A stretch of DNA of 64,000 bases. It comes from Hofstenia miamia. Its lineage: Eukaryota; Xenacoelomorpha; Acoela. The position numbers were made by a program, and so were the translations under genes. The DNA lies in assembly GCA_004352715.1 (NCBI GenBank), contig SCFE01000096.1, positions 1,171,829 to 1,235,828 of the forward strand. The letters run 5' to 3'. The notes below the pieces were generated by a model. That model saw only the letters and a list, made by a program, of their open reading frames with translations, had not been told where the DNA came from and searched no databases. Shown piece by piece: positions 1 to 11,910 of this stretch. The first letter of the stretch is position 1; every line of letters starts with the position of its first letter.

Positions 1-2214
1 GGTCCCTGGTGTTGATAAATTTAGACTTTTATTTTTTATTGACTTTGAATAAGGTGATTGAGATCTACAGTGGTGCAGCGCATGTTTATCAAGTTCATTT
101 CCTATTTTAGGCATGTAACCAGTTTTTAATAAATCAATTTGAAAGTGTGGTAAAATGCTTAAATACACCATGCTTTTAACTGAGATAGGATTAAGCAAAG
201 TTCGCCTCGGGTCAGGAGAAATTCATTTGTCAGATTTAGATAACCAAATTTTCATGACTTTAGCTGCTTGATGTACATGACCCTCTGGTATGTAATCTTT
301 TTGTTCATGTCTGTCAGACTTGGGAACCAGCCGAGCTTGAGCACTTACTCGAAAATATCAACGAGCACAATCGAGTGAAACATTTATTGTATTGTAATAA
401 TATATGATTTAATGTATTTCCTTGTCAAAATTTTCCATATTCTGCATATTAAGATTGTAATTCACCCTTACACTTGAGCCTCAATTATTGGTCCAAGCCA
501 GCCGAGCGAACTGAACTGAACCGAAAAATTAGGTATCGCTCATCATTCTAACATCAAAATAATTCTTGAGCATTGTTTATATTAATAATTAGCAGGTCTA
601 ACTCGGGTCAAACTTTGATTGTCTGATATATAGATCCGGTTAGGGATCAATTGTTTGTGGATCGGAGCATAATGTCGGACCAAAGACTTTGACTCATTTG
701 GTAATATACTAACGATTTATTAGAGGCCTATATTAATATCAAAATACAGGCAACTGTTCTACTTTAGAAAATGCTTAAGTCTTTTTATCTTTTTTAGCAT
801 AATTCATGGCAACATCAAAACAAATTTGATAATTCATGAATTGTGTTGGATTTCATTACATATAAAGTGCTGTTATTAGAATTACAACATAATTGCCTGC
901 AATTGGTCTATTAAAATTAATTTTGGTTAGGCAATAGCTTTACCGACCTCCTAGCAGTTCTATACATCACAGCTTAGTTTAGCTAAGTTTCATATATAAA
1001 TTTCGTATTAAGACATGGTAACATGCACCAGAGCCAGTCTTGTACATTTAAATCTTTTAATTAAGATTTTGACAGAAGATCTTGTATGAAAAGATTTTAG
1101 CATCATAATGTAGCTAAGATTTATAAACTGTTGTGCCCACAATTTCAAAAACATCTATTGGAGAATGCATTTCAATATGACGAATATTTGTGGTAAAGAG
1201 TATTATCTTGCTTACAGTACATGATAGTATTAATTATTTTTTCATAAAAATTCCTATGCTTTTAAAAATCATTCAATTTATCGTTCGTAATAACTAATTT
1301 TCATGTAATCAGGCAATGTAATGCCTAAGCAAGCAGCAACTAGCCAAAAATATTTCTGTTTCTGTTAACAAGATGTTCAAGTCTCTATTAGGATGTGCGA
1401 AGGCAATGCGAACCTACAATTGGCACGACTAGGCCTAATTTTAACCGAAACTGAAAGAAAAGCCAATCCTATATCCTATGGTTTTGGATTTTAGATAGTT
1501 GGCTAGTTATGAGTATTGAAGAGCTTTCAGAACTAAGCAAAATCAATTTACAATTTAAAAACAATCAATAGCATAAGACAGGGAAAAGGGGACATCTAGA
1601 GCACAAGGAAATCTTCACACTATTAAGGATATAACGAGTTAATTCTGTTTGAGCTAGAATTTTACCATATATTTCAAGACTGGTTCTAGAGAAGAATTGC
1701 TCAGATTAGTTGGCACTGTTGAAATTTTCCTAAGATAAACGAACTACACATTTAGTAAACTTAATATTTTCTTATTAAAATATTTATATGCACTACTCCG
1801 ACACTCTATTTAAAAATTGTTCAACATCAAAGAGTGAAATCATTTTGTTTGCTGTTAATTATTTGTCCTGTTGTATTTAGCATAAAATTTTATAGAGGTT
1901 TTTGAATAATTTCGATGAAAATTTAATGAATACATTTGTTTATACAATCTGCAATTGCATAAACACAAATATGAGACACTTTATTCATGTTGTAAAATTA
2001 ACAAGAAATCTATAATTTGCTTAGAACATATTTTCAGCAATATATATTATCTTTCTATCACAATAACTTTTTAGACAGTCGCAATTCAAATACTGCCTGT
2101 AGTGTGCCATCTCCTCACTTCTCTGCTGTTGATTATGAAATAAATGATGAAGAAATCCCAAGTGAGTATTTATGTCAAATCGTGTATTTATTATAATAAT
2201 ATTAATAATAACAA
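1..2214. other. AT-rich sequence with no recognised gene
   Basis: No ORF with a recognisable domain and no exon with convincing splice borders was seen on either strand. The stretch 300-720 is less AT-rich and has short repeats of the type 'agccgag', which may be an old transposon remnant, but no ends or target duplication could be found. Confidence 0.5.
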
Positions 2215-2649
2215 TAATGATAATAGCAAGTACAGGGGCAAGCAACAAGAACAAACTGTTTGAAGAAGCCCATACACAGAAGAGCTGAGATAAGTGATAA
2301 GTGTAGGCTATGTAAGAAAGACTTGGAGACAGTAGATCATCTAATGTCAGGGTGCGAGAAACTGGCGCAAAATGAGTATGAGTTCAAGCATGACAAGGTG
2401 GGACGAATGGTACATTGGAGCTTGATTAGGCAGCATGGGCTAGATGCAGGAGGCATGGTATGAGCAGAAGGTTAAGATATTGTGGGACTTCAACATATAC
2501 AGAGAAGAAAATTGATAGAAGCAAGGAGGCCAGACTTAGTAGTGGTAGATAAAGTGGAAAGAATGACAACAGTAATAGATATATCAATACGAAATGTAGA
2601 AAGCAAGGCAAAGATAAAAGTACAGGGAGTTTGCATAGAAAATAGAGAG

Positions 2650-2974
2650 GTTGTGGAATATAAAGAAGGTCGAAATAGTTCTGGTAGTAGTTGGAGTACC
2701 AGGAGCAGTCACTAAAAAATATAAGATATACTTGAAGGAGTTAGGATTACCGAAGTGGGGAGGGGCGGTAGCACAGAAGAAAGCACAGTTAAGAACAGCT
2801 ANNNNNNNNNNNNNNNNNNNNNGTTGTGGAATATAAAGAAGGTCGAAATAGTTCTGGTAGTAGTTGGAGTACCAGGAGCAGTCACTAAAAAATATAAGAT
2901 ATACTTGAAGGAGTTAGGATTACCGAAGTGGGGAGGGGCGGTAGCACAGAAGAAAGCACAGTTAAGAACAGCTA
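2650..2974 (+). repeat. 152-bp direct duplication around an N gap
   Basis: Bases 2650-2801 and 2823-2974 read the same, with Ns at 2802-2822 between them. The duplication ends exactly at the gap, which is the mark of two overlapping contig ends that were not merged. It should not be read as a biological tandem repeat. Confidence 0.85.
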
Positions 2975-3021
2975 GAGTCCTGAGGAAAGCTCTCAGACTC
3001 ACTGGGAGCTGGAGAGTTCCT
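2975..3021 (+). ncRNA. 3' UTR hairpin pair of the retrotransposon (copy 1)
   Basis: At 2975-3000 GAGTC pairs with GACTC and TGAG with CTCA around a GAAAGCT loop. At 3004-3021 GGGAGCT can pair with AGTTCCT around a GGAG loop, using G-U pairs. The same two stems occur in the long copy at 59327-59373. Structured 3' UTRs are known to be recognised by the reverse transcriptase in R2-type target-primed reverse transcription; that this pair does so is inference. Confidence 0.5.
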
Positions 3022-3075
3022 CGCACTGAGCGTCACACCAGCGTGAAGTAGTGAGAAGGAATGAGATAACAATAA

Positions 3076-4325
3076 CAAGAGTCAAAACCAATTTATTGCT
3101 GAAAATAGCAGGTATTATCTATAAACTGGGGCTATTTACAAAATAATAATAAAATATATATATTAGAATTTTACGAAATTTACAAACAAGGGTAGTGTAC
3201 TAATTATTATCACTAAGTATTAATTGTCTATGAAGGAAGAATGTTTTTTTCTATTATAATTTCATGATTTGGGTTATTCCATATTTTAGTTACTGTGTAT
3301 TGAAGACTATTAGAATGCTTAACTAAACATTAATTTTTTAGAACGTTCGTTTGATTTAACATATTACTTTAAAAACAAAATTGAAGCTGACCAAATGTGA
3401 GCTTATATACTGTTGATAACTTATGCACTTGAATTTGGTAATATGAGATAATATTTTGGATTTTGCTCAATAATCGGATGCATTGTCATGTTTATGAGCA
3501 AAATTGAGGAGTGTTTTGATCCTATTGCCACAGTGAGGTTGATTCTGCCCCTTTAAAAATTCCGAAATGCCTGTGCCTTCTTGACTTTCAGTTTCATAGA
3601 TTGAGTAATACTCTTACAAAGTTTGAAGTAATTTCATCCTTCCATTCACTCATAGCAGAACTTTTTTCAACAATATTTTCAAAACTTTGTTTATCCATGT
3701 TGATTACTTACATGAAACGACTGTTTTTCTTCCTCATTTCGGCATTTTTTGTCTGTTGCAGTAAAAGGCCTCCAATGAATACATTAACCAAGTTTGTCAT
3801 CTACCAAGACATTGTAGAACTTAGTCTATTGAAAAAGTCCAAAACTTCAAACATAATAAAATGATGATGTATATTTGTAAAGAGAAGTGAGCAAATTAAA
3901 AGCAGAGTGCATTTAGTAATTGTTTGTGATATGTAATTGAAATATTTCACAGATGATAAATTTAGCTAACCCTAAAAAAATTGTTTTTCTTCAGATTGCA
4001 AATTGTGGAAAATTAAATTCAATGTCGATTTCAACACCTAAATAGCTAGTAGATTCACTTTGCATTACTGGTACATGAATTATATTAAGTTCAATATTTT
4101 TTGTTAGATTTCTGAATGTCGAGGTGAGAATATTTAAATTGTTTTTTTAATATTTTCTTTCAATTGATACATGCACTTTCCAATAGATGTACTTTTAAAT
4201 TTTCTATGTCACTTTGAAGACATTATTGACATTTTTATCAGTACATAAGATAATAAGTATCGTCTGCATTATGATAAATTTTACTGTTTTTTTACCTGAT
4301 TGGTTATATTGTTAACGTAGATTGC
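3076..4325. other. No recognised gene
   Basis: AT-rich sequence. A good-looking plus-strand acceptor (a pyrimidine-rich tract ending in TTGCAG at about 3762) is followed by about 30 open codons, but no donor or family could be assigned, so it is not called as an exon. Confidence 0.4.
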
Positions 4326-4625
4326 AAATAGGAAGAATTAAGGAACATATGAAATTTTTATGCACAAACATCAACTAAGAGAAGAAAATTTTTACATCCG
4401 ACTAAGATCAGAACATCATAAAATAGGAGAAGCATTAATAATTAAACAGTCAAACAAAGATCAATTATTGAATAAACAACTAAGCATGATATCATTGAAC
4501 TTATTTTAAGAGCTTGCAATATTAAAATATATAAAGTGTAGTATATTGTAAATATATTTAGTTTTTTACCGCATATTTGTACTCATGATGTTTTATATAA
4601 ACGAAACCGGTGTATCCTTTTCTTA
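4326..4625 (+). mobile_element. Penelope-like element remnant, GIY-YIG C-terminal end
   Basis: A short broken reading frame (about 4331-4509) ends with residues typical of the tail of the Penelope GIY-YIG endonuclease: RIKEHMKF, then after a stop and a frame change KIGEALIIKQSNKDQLLNKQ, then a terminal SLNLF and a stop at 4507-4509. The pattern E-x-LIIK-(N)-x-LN-x-Q-LS matches the second remnant at 46.5-46.8 kb (IMEALYIKNKN, INNQLSNKILKIF). The reverse transcriptase is missing, so this is a heavily 5'-truncated insertion. A hammerhead-like motif lies about 70 bases after the stop. The call rests on the motif pattern and the matching second copy. Confidence 0.6.
4582..4613 (+). ncRNA. Degenerate hammerhead-like ribozyme core next to Penelope remnant
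   Basis: The sequence CTCATGA is one base from the CUGANGA core. It is followed by a short hairpin (GTTT pairing with AAAC), then GAAAC, a four-base CGGT loop and GTA. This fits a hammerhead with a 2-bp stem III, U16.1 and A at the cleavage position. Minimal hammerheads are established components of Penelope terminal repeats. The mutated core and the lack of an obvious stem I suggest it is inactive. Confidence 0.35.
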
Positions 4626-4686
4626 GCGTCTATGCTAAATATGAATATGAAGAAGCTCAGTATAATCACTTCGAATATAAATATAG

Positions 4687-4689
<3 letters not shown>

Positions 4690-4721
<32 letters not shown>
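4690..4721. repeat. (TA)n microsatellite
   Basis: Uninterrupted TA dinucleotides, one of well over a dozen such tracts in the window. Confidence 0.95.
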
Positions 4722-4726
<5 letters not shown>

Positions 4727-5455
4727 GAATATTGTTAGAGTATGTGTGCAACATAGCTACAGAAATGAGAGTTTCTAGATTTTAATTGGTTATTGAGCGA
4801 GAATATAATAATGACATTATATATTTCAAAAATGAGGTTATGCAATGGGACTTTCGATATTTAACCTACGTAAGTGTCAACATTCTCAAAATAATCGTAA
4901 TAATAAGAAATAATTGTGGTGATAATATCAACAACTGAAAATTAATATAATCTAAAATACATATACAACGTACGCCTTGACATATACTTATACGCAGATT
5001 ACGTTTCTGTAATTAGAGCGGTTCAGTATTAGATCGAAGATTAGCGTATATTCATAGAAAATGACTGGAATGTATTCAAAATGAATATTATTCCATATCT
5101 ATTAATGCTGTTAAATTCTTGAATAAATTTAGAAATTCCATATCTACAATCTTAAGTTGGATTCTTTATATAACTTCAAAACTTGGTCAGACTTTATGAA
5201 ATGCACTGTGCTACGTTATTCTTCCTCAGTTAATCATAATCTAGACTACTCGAATAAATTTTTCATATTTTTTAACAATTTTATTGAGGTCAAATGCGGT
5301 CATGTCTTGAAAAATCAACTGAGACAAATTTATACACTGTGTTTTATTTGAATCCGAATATTTCTATTATTTTAATTATACTAAATTATTGCATAAAATT
5401 TAATAGGACAATGAAATATAAATTATTTTTTTGAAAATTAAAATATATGTATTTT

Positions 5456-5674
5456 ACATTTGCACAGAGCTCCATTTTTATTTAAAGGTTAGCTTAAATT
5501 GTTTTAGAACCAAAATCAAAAGACAAATTAGAAAACGTAGATGAAGTTGAAACACTNNNNNNNNNNNNNNNNNACATTTGCACAGAGCTCCATTTTTATT
5601 TAAAGGTTAGCTTAAATTATTTTAGAACCAAAATCAAAAGACAAATTAGAAAACGTAGATGAAGTTGAAACACT
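5456..5674 (+). repeat. 101-bp duplication around an N gap, overlapping an exon
   Basis: Bases 5456-5556 recur at 5574-5674 with one difference (g/a in the pyrimidine tract), separated by 17 Ns. The copy before the gap contains the acceptor and first part of the exon at 5626-5748. The gap-bounded position points to unmerged contig ends or alleles rather than a duplicated exon. Confidence 0.8.
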
Positions 5675-5748
5675 TAAGCGTGAATTGAAATTACTTCAAG
5701 ATAAACTTGAAAAAGTGAGCAAAGAAAAGTCTTCGAAAAAGCATAAAG
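5626..5748 (+). CDS. Internal coding exon, Lys/Glu-rich coiled coil, unidentified gene
   Basis: A 123-base open exon is bordered by a good acceptor (AAATTATTTTAG) and a donor (AAAG|GTAAAA). Both splice phases are 1 (two bases complete the incoming codon, one is left at the end), so the exon is symmetric. The 40 full codons read PKSKDKLENVDEVETLKREL and continue with LLQDKLEKVSKEKSSKKHK. The charged pattern with Leu/Val at heptad spacing (VETLKRELKLLQDKLEKV) predicts a coiled coil, followed by a lysine-rich tail. No family can be named from 41 residues. It is on the opposite strand from the gene at 24.9-61 kb, so it belongs to another transcription unit. Neighbouring exons were not found. A partial copy before the gap at 5557-5573 is probably an assembly duplicate. 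Confidence 0.6.
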
Positions 5749-8700
5749 GTAAAAACTTCATGGGACTTTGTAAAGTCCATTCCTGAGAATGCATTTTTAT
5801 ATTTATTACCTTCAAACTTTATATATTTTTACAGATATGCGACCATTGATTTTGTCATTGACATAGAGTTATTAGTATGTCTTGAATAAAGCTTTGAATT
5901 TTGCAAGAAATTTTTGGCAATTGGCATGATTCCTAATTGAAATTATATTATTTTTATCCGTGCATAATTTCAATTTCCTTCACTTTAATAATTAGGTTTT
6001 GAATAAATAATTGGTTTTTTATAAATTGGAAATTTTGATTGCGTTATTTCTAGGATTTATGGTAGTTATGCACGCCGTTGTTAGAACCATTCGCTTCAAT
6101 TACTGCCGAGCAGTAGATACATGTAATTAATTCATGTTTTAATTTCGAAGACTAGTAAAGATCGTGATTAAAGTTACTTCTTCCTTTGCTTCCTTCCACA
6201 TGCGTTGTAGATTTGAAACATATAAAATTTTAATTAATTTTGCTATACCACATTGAACATTGCAAAAACTAGTGCAACTAACAAATTTGGAAATGCAAAT
6301 ACCTGTTCTAGAGTTTACTAAATATTTTTTTCTAAGCCGTTCTAACATGAAACGTTTTTGATCACTATATAAAATTGCAATTGAGTAGCACCTCATCTAC
6401 CTTAGAACAGAAATGGCTTCATTTCTATTCCAAGCTAGCCTGAAATTAGCAGCTATAATAAATTTAGACACCTAAATTTAACCTGGCGTGAAAAGGAACA
6501 TTAATTTTATGTTTACAGTCTCTCCAACAAATTCTTTAGCACAGTGGGCATTAATTGTAATGTGTCGTCTATTGTTAGCATATGACAGTCATAAAAACTT
6601 ATATTTTATTTTCCAAAACCAATTAAGTTAATCAAACGAATTTCAACAAAAGAGTAACATAGCAACTGGCAAAATGCATTCCTTTAATTGCACAGTTTAA
6701 ATGAAAACAGTTGATATTTAAATCAAGGAATTCATTGCATTACAGGAACATACAAGTACACGACTTAATATGATTTACATCTAGCTTGGGTAATGTAATG
6801 CACTCTTCCTAAACCCTACCCCAAAACTATAATTTTTATTTTATAAACCTAAGCCCTAAACTCAAGTCTCAAATTTACGTTTATTCTTCCTAAGCACTAC
6901 CACTAGCGACACTAAAAACGACCACAATAAACAAGTACGACATTATAATGCTACCCCGAATTTTGTGTATCTCCTGGCATGGATAAATATTACAACGTGT
7001 TTTTAAAACTATTAAAATCGCTTTTTTTCAAAATGAATTTTTCTAGATAGGTCCCGAGATTTTGTTCGATTTGTCTCCCTGAAAAGTGCTTTGTTTGGTT
7101 GTGTCAGAAAATATGCCTAATTTTCACATCAAATCTACATGTTGGCTATATGATAAATACAAAATAACTCAGTTGTCATTAGAAGCTCCCGTTGAAAAAC
7201 AATTACCATGTTTTCCGTGTATTTGCAACGGTTTGATGCGGGGTTCCATCCTGCCTTAATTCAATGCATAATGATGCACCCCAATATCAACAGATATTAA
7301 ATGACATTTAATCTTCAGATGATTTTTATTTAGTTTTTGAGATAGCAGTGTTACTTTAAACATCTCACGCAAAAATGATCAGTCGTTTGAAGAATAGCAT
7401 TTTAAACCGGTGATTGATGCCGTATAGCAGTTATTCAAATCAGCGATTGCAATTCGAGTCAGTTAAAATAATTGACCTGTAGAAATTAAACCTTGAGCGT
7501 CTGGAGAATAAAGTTTTTGAAGAATTAAATTTGAAATTGCGTGGCAACAAACTTCAGCTTTGCTTTGACTTCTCTTTTGACGATTCTCTTTCTCTTTGAG
7601 ATGAAAGAAAAAGTTTTATTTTATAACCATTACGAGATAATTACCAATAATGAAAATTGTACTTTTCTTAACCACCGCATTTCCAGATAAATGCAGCAGG
7701 AATGTCATTTTTCAATTTCTAGTTAATTCAACCTTTGATGATCGTACTCATTATAAAGAACAAACAGTTTTCCCAGATTTTCAAGCAATTTTCTCCAAGT
7801 CTCTTATGAAATTTGGAGATCGTGACATATGGTAGCAACCATTGGCACACGTACTCGAACGCAATGTCGAAAATTTGTAATAAAGTGTATTGCTGTTACT
7901 AATGTGCTTGAAAAGATTCATGATTTTTATTGAAAATTCCCACCATTACTAATGTTCTGGTAAAGAGAAGGTCAAATGGTTGCAACAAATGACCTTAAGT
8001 GTTTAATTGTAAATAGATAGCCCGCTCAAACTCATTGAAGGGTGCCTAGCGCAAATTCAAAGTTCCAAAGGTTAATTTTGCTTCCAAACGCAGATGATCA
8101 TTTCTCAATTTTGTTTCCCTAACGGTTGTGAAAACTACTGGAAAAGCTTTACTATGTAATAAATCCTGAATTCCTTTATGAATTTCATATTTTGAATTAT
8201 GTAAATGTCATATTTTGATAAGTTTAAATCTTTGCTGTCCCCTCATTCGCGAATTATATTTTGTTCAAGAATTAGGCGTGTGTAAGAGTAATTTGGGATA
8301 TCCATTAACAGGTAATTAATGTTAAGAAATATTTTATAATCATAAATTAAAACATATCTGGAAAGTATTCCATTGGCTAAATCTAGATAACGCTTAAATG
8401 CAGGTACTTTCCCATGCGCATTTCATATTCATGAATATATGATTTTTTCAACCTGGTATCATTAAAGCTTCCAAAATATGTACTACTAATTTGTAGCAAC
8501 ACCACCAGAGATCAGGCGTATCAACAAAACATGGATGCCATGTGTTTTTTGCAGACGTTTGCATACTGTCAAATGCGCTGTGGGTGGTGCGGTGTGTGCG
8601 GGATTGGTTTCGATGATGTAAGAGTTTCATTTCATTATATTTGTGTGAAACATTCTCAAAGATTATGCGAAAGAGTGAACTCCTAAAAATTTAACAAAGA

Positions 8701-9251
8701 TGGAGCTATCATTGTTATTAAAGACAAATTACACTGCACTTCCAGAAAAATATGAAAAAAACGATTTATTATTAAATATAACGTGTCTGATAAACAATTA
8801 TTTTGCTAATTTTTTAACATACTAGTAGCATAATCGTAGGTGTACTTTTAGGTATTTTTTCAAATTTTTCAAATTCAATTTCTTAAACTAGAATATAAAT
8901 TATGTGTGGTTTTACAAGAATCTAGTATTTTCTATGGTAAAATATTAGAATACTAGATTTTTATGAGATATTAGATTTATGATACTGTTAAGTTAACTGG
9001 ATAACAACAGTTTTATTGAAGCAAAGCTTTGTTTCCAGCTCAAATAAAACCAGAAACCGCAATGCACATTAAGATCAATAAAAATGTCCTCTAAAAGAGT
9101 TGAAAATTTTTCTACTCTACAGAGATGGAATTCTTCTCTAAATTTGGACCGCCCATATACCTCTTTTAGTCACTGTGTACTGTAGTTGAGGCTGAGATAA
9201 CTACGTGAAAAAGACATGCTGTATCGATGGGTAAACCTGTGCAAAAATGTA
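5749..9251. other. No recognised gene; probable intron or intergenic DNA
   Basis: AT-rich sequence after the donor at 5749. A weak member of the dispersed repeat family described at 42.1 kb may lie near 7920-7990. The locally GC-richer stretch 8500-8640 has a plus-strand acceptor-like tract (TGTTTTTTGCAG) and a short cysteine-rich open reading, but the frame is ambiguous and no gene is called. Confidence 0.4.
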
Positions 9252-9254
9252 TAC

Positions 9255-9313
<59 letters not shown>
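9252..9313. repeat. (TA)n microsatellite
   Basis: A long TA tract with two CA interruptions. The Tyr/Ile-repeat ORFs across it are artefacts of the repeat. Confidence 0.95.
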
Positions 9314-9315
<2 letters not shown>

Positions 9316-9894
9316 GAGGATTTGAAATCCTTGGTGTCTATTTTTACAAAGCAGTTGACTTATTTAAAAGGCACTGTCCTTTTCGCTTCAACGACTATTT
9401 ATTGCCGCCTACTGATGAGACAGCGGTTTTTTAAAATTTAATTGCTTTCTTTGGAAATGAATTTGACTTAAATATGAAAATATGACGTTAAAGTTGCCAT
9501 TTATGACCTTAAATTATTCATTTTGTTTAAAATTAAAATTTACATGAATTTCGAAGTAATTAAGTCGTTCGTTATATTCTTTTTCCCACTCGCCCAAATG
9601 CTGAGCAAAGTCCAATTAGATAGAACACTCATAAATTTATTTTACATGAAATTTTTGAACGATAAAAATTAGTTTCAATAAAACACAATGGCAAGTGGAA
9701 TTTATTTTTGCGTTGATAATTCTGAAATTATGTCATCATTAATTCTAAAGCCAAATAGGACTTTTTTAAGCTCAGTGTTAGTTCTTCAAGTATGCAGCGG
9801 GAATCAACAATTGCGGCCTCTTAAATAGTGATATCGATTGCACCATTTCACAAAATTTTACTTAATTTTTCAAATTCATACTGATCAGCCGAAG

Positions 9895-10120
9895 ATTTCT
9901 GTAAAATCTGTTAGGCCCCTTTAAAAATTTCTTAACGTTCATAATTCAGGAACTAATAAAGATATCCAAAATCTAAAAGTACTACGTGATAGAAGAGTGT
10001 TTGTACTTTCACTTACGTGCACGTTTTAAAATGTTGCTTTGTTTTGGTTCGTTGTGCGTGCTACGAACTATTACTTTGTGTACGGTGCGCATCATCTGCG
10101 CTTAGACGGCGTAAAAAAGT
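9895..10120 (-). repeat. Dispersed repeat family, copy A (minus orientation)
   Basis: The segment with 'cataattcaggaactaata' and 'ccaaaatctaaaagtacta' is the reverse complement, with many substitutions, of part of the segment at 42235-42335. It holds the same order of motifs and then becomes locally GC-richer. No terminal repeats or coding capacity were recognised; it could be a MITE or SINE family. Confidence 0.5.
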
Positions 10121-10784
10121 TTAGGGTTTCAAGTTGCATTCAAGGGACTTAATACTCATGATTAGTTGAACGTTCATTATAAGTATCATTTGAATTAATT
10201 TCACAAAATCGAAATTTTCATAAGAAAACATTGACATATCAATCATGAAAAAATGGGCCCCAAAATGCAATAATTTAGACCTTAGTTTTTCAACTTAAAA
10301 ATATTTTTCCCAAAATTTTTTGATGACCAATCAAAATCAATTTTGAAGATCTGCTAGCGGGACATTCCACCATTTCGCCCTTTGAGCACGCCACTGGTCT
10401 TGGCACCCCTATTAACATCATACGGATGCCGATGGTTCCTTAACATTGCTAACATAGGCGCAGACACGCGCCCCATTCAGAATAACTATATTTTTGAATG
10501 TATTAAAAAACAAAGCTATACATATTTCACAGTCCATGCCACGTCAAATATGCTAAATTTAGCAGAGACAATAAACAGCATATGTCAATTTTTATGTTGC
10601 AAAAAACTAAATCCTCATCATTAAGCATTGCTTTTACATAGTGAAATACCAAAATTCTAATTTCTAATGATAAATTAGCAAAGAAGTCGGTTCTTCTAGA
10701 CATAAGTAATTATTTTAACAAAGATTAATAATGATGTAACAGTTCCAAATATTTTTTCCTTAGAATATATAATTGAGATGTTTT

Positions 10785-10925
10785 AATGCATCATCTAAAC
10801 TACTTTGAAGGGCAAATTGTTGCTTGGCAGACTAATGACTCATAAAAATGAAATACCAATAAAATGATGTTTCCTATTTTGTGTCCCTAACGAAGTAAAA
10901 TTTTTACTACGCGCCTGATTGCTCA
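10785..10925 (+). repeat. Dispersed repeat family, second segment
   Basis: The segment containing 'cagactaatgactcataaaa' resembles 42385-42500 ('caggctaatgactcgtaaaa') in the same orientation, including a following GC-richer 'cgcgcc' patch. It is probably another part of the same old repeat as the copies at 9.9 and 42.2 kb. Confidence 0.45.
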
Positions 10926-11167
10926 GATAATTTTTAGGTATTACTAACAGCATTGGCTCAAAATTTGTAAGAAACAATAATTTCGATTTAAAAGTATTTT
11001 TTAATTTTTGCATGATCAACATTGGGAATTTAATGTAATTGCATAAAAGATTATTTTTATCAACATATTTGAGTTTTTAACATATACATAGTAGCAAAAA
11101 ATTTAAATTACAGACAAACGGAAGATCATATTTACAAACACAAAAGTGGCAGTAATAGCAAAATGAT

Positions 11168-11910
11168 TTAGATTTTTACAGATTTTCCGTTGTTTGCTAA
11201 GCATTTGGATAAACGCAGAGAAATACAGTTCATTAAATTTCCACATATGACCGGTGAAATTTCATGTTGCGATTCTTTTATATTTTCGACCAATATTTCC
11301 TTCGTAAGTGGATTTTTCTTTTCCACAAAGTTTTTTTTAGGATAGTTAGCACATTTTCCACCCGATTGATATTTGGAGAATTTGGGGGTCACTACAGAAT
11401 GTTAATGTCGTTTTCAGACAGGAAGTTTATTGTTTCACTGAAGGTGTGAGGGATTGCACTATTTTGCTGCAATATCTAGCCGTTAGGGACTTAATCATTT
11501 GGATTTAGAATAAACTCTAACCAATTTTACAATATTTTTTACTGTTAATCGTCCTTCAGTTATAATTTTCAAATAAAATTGCCTTTTTTGCTGACTACTG
11601 TACCAAACATTGACTTCGTTTCGTTGCATCTGCGAGAAAAACGTCATGAAAACGGCAATTTTACCAAGTTTCTGCCAAAATCCGTCGTTTTTCTTGATTC
11701 AAATCTGTTATATCCGATCTAGCCAATGACCGATGGACTGTCGAATGGTAAAAATATATTTCAGCTCTTTTTTGAACTTTTGAGCTATGTTTCATCCAGA
11801 AAAATGGTGTGAAACTTTAGTTTTTCAGTCTGTGCTTTTCAAGTTCCGAATTTTTTACACGACGTCCACTTTCAGCTTTTCTTTTGAGTGATCCACCACT
11901 TTAGAGTTTC
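11168..11910 (-). pseudogene. Tc1/mariner transposase pseudogene
   Basis: The minus strand keeps, across several frames, the order of a Tc1-type transposase. There is a WWITQKKS stretch from the end of the DNA-binding half near 11900, and FHTIFLDET for the second catalytic Asp region near 11800. Near 11450 comes an LQQNSAIPH stretch where FQQDNAPxH is usual, then FLSENDINIL. PPNSPNINRVENV near 11370 corresponds to the PPxSPDLNPIEN block with the third acidic residue. The C-terminus ends as SLRLSKCLANNGKSVKI. Stops and frame changes occur throughout, and the QQDN aspartate is not conserved. The element's inverted repeats were not located. Transposases of this family cut and paste DNA at TA sites; this copy cannot. 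Confidence 0.75.

Larger units (their letters stand above)
2215..3075 (+). mobile_element. 5'-truncated RLE-type non-LTR retrotransposon (R4/Dong-like), 3' end
   Basis: This is the C-terminal part of a retrotransposon polyprotein and its 3' UTR. It aligns in order with the long copy at 56.6-59.4 kb. The translation at about 2260-2463 keeps a Cys-Cys-His-Cys knuckle (C-x2-C-x8-H-x4-C, in DKCRLCKKDLETVDHLMSGC) followed, in another frame from 2482, by the restriction-like endonuclease core EARRPDLVVVDK and a second Asp about 14 residues later. In R2/R4-class elements this nuclease nicks the target for reverse transcription. The reading frame shifts between the knuckle and the nuclease and again before the VVVGVPGAVTKK tail. 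A 21-N gap at 2802-2822 interrupts it, and the 152 bases before the gap are repeated exactly after it. The 5' edge lies in an AAT/TAA-rich run (about 2190-2226), and two hairpins follow the ORF. It is a dead copy. Confidence 0.8.

Noticed and set aside
7650-7835. 61-codon plus-strand ORF
   Set aside because: Composition is compatible with coding but no splice borders, homologous motif or neighbour support it.
8555-8682. Cys-rich plus-strand reading after TGTTTTTTGCAG
   Set aside because: Two frames are open over this short stretch and the minus strand is open too; no consistent phase with any other exon.
10382-10624. 80-codon plus-strand ORF in a GC-richer patch
   Set aside because: No domain or splice sites; adjacent to the dispersed repeat family and may be part of a transposon.
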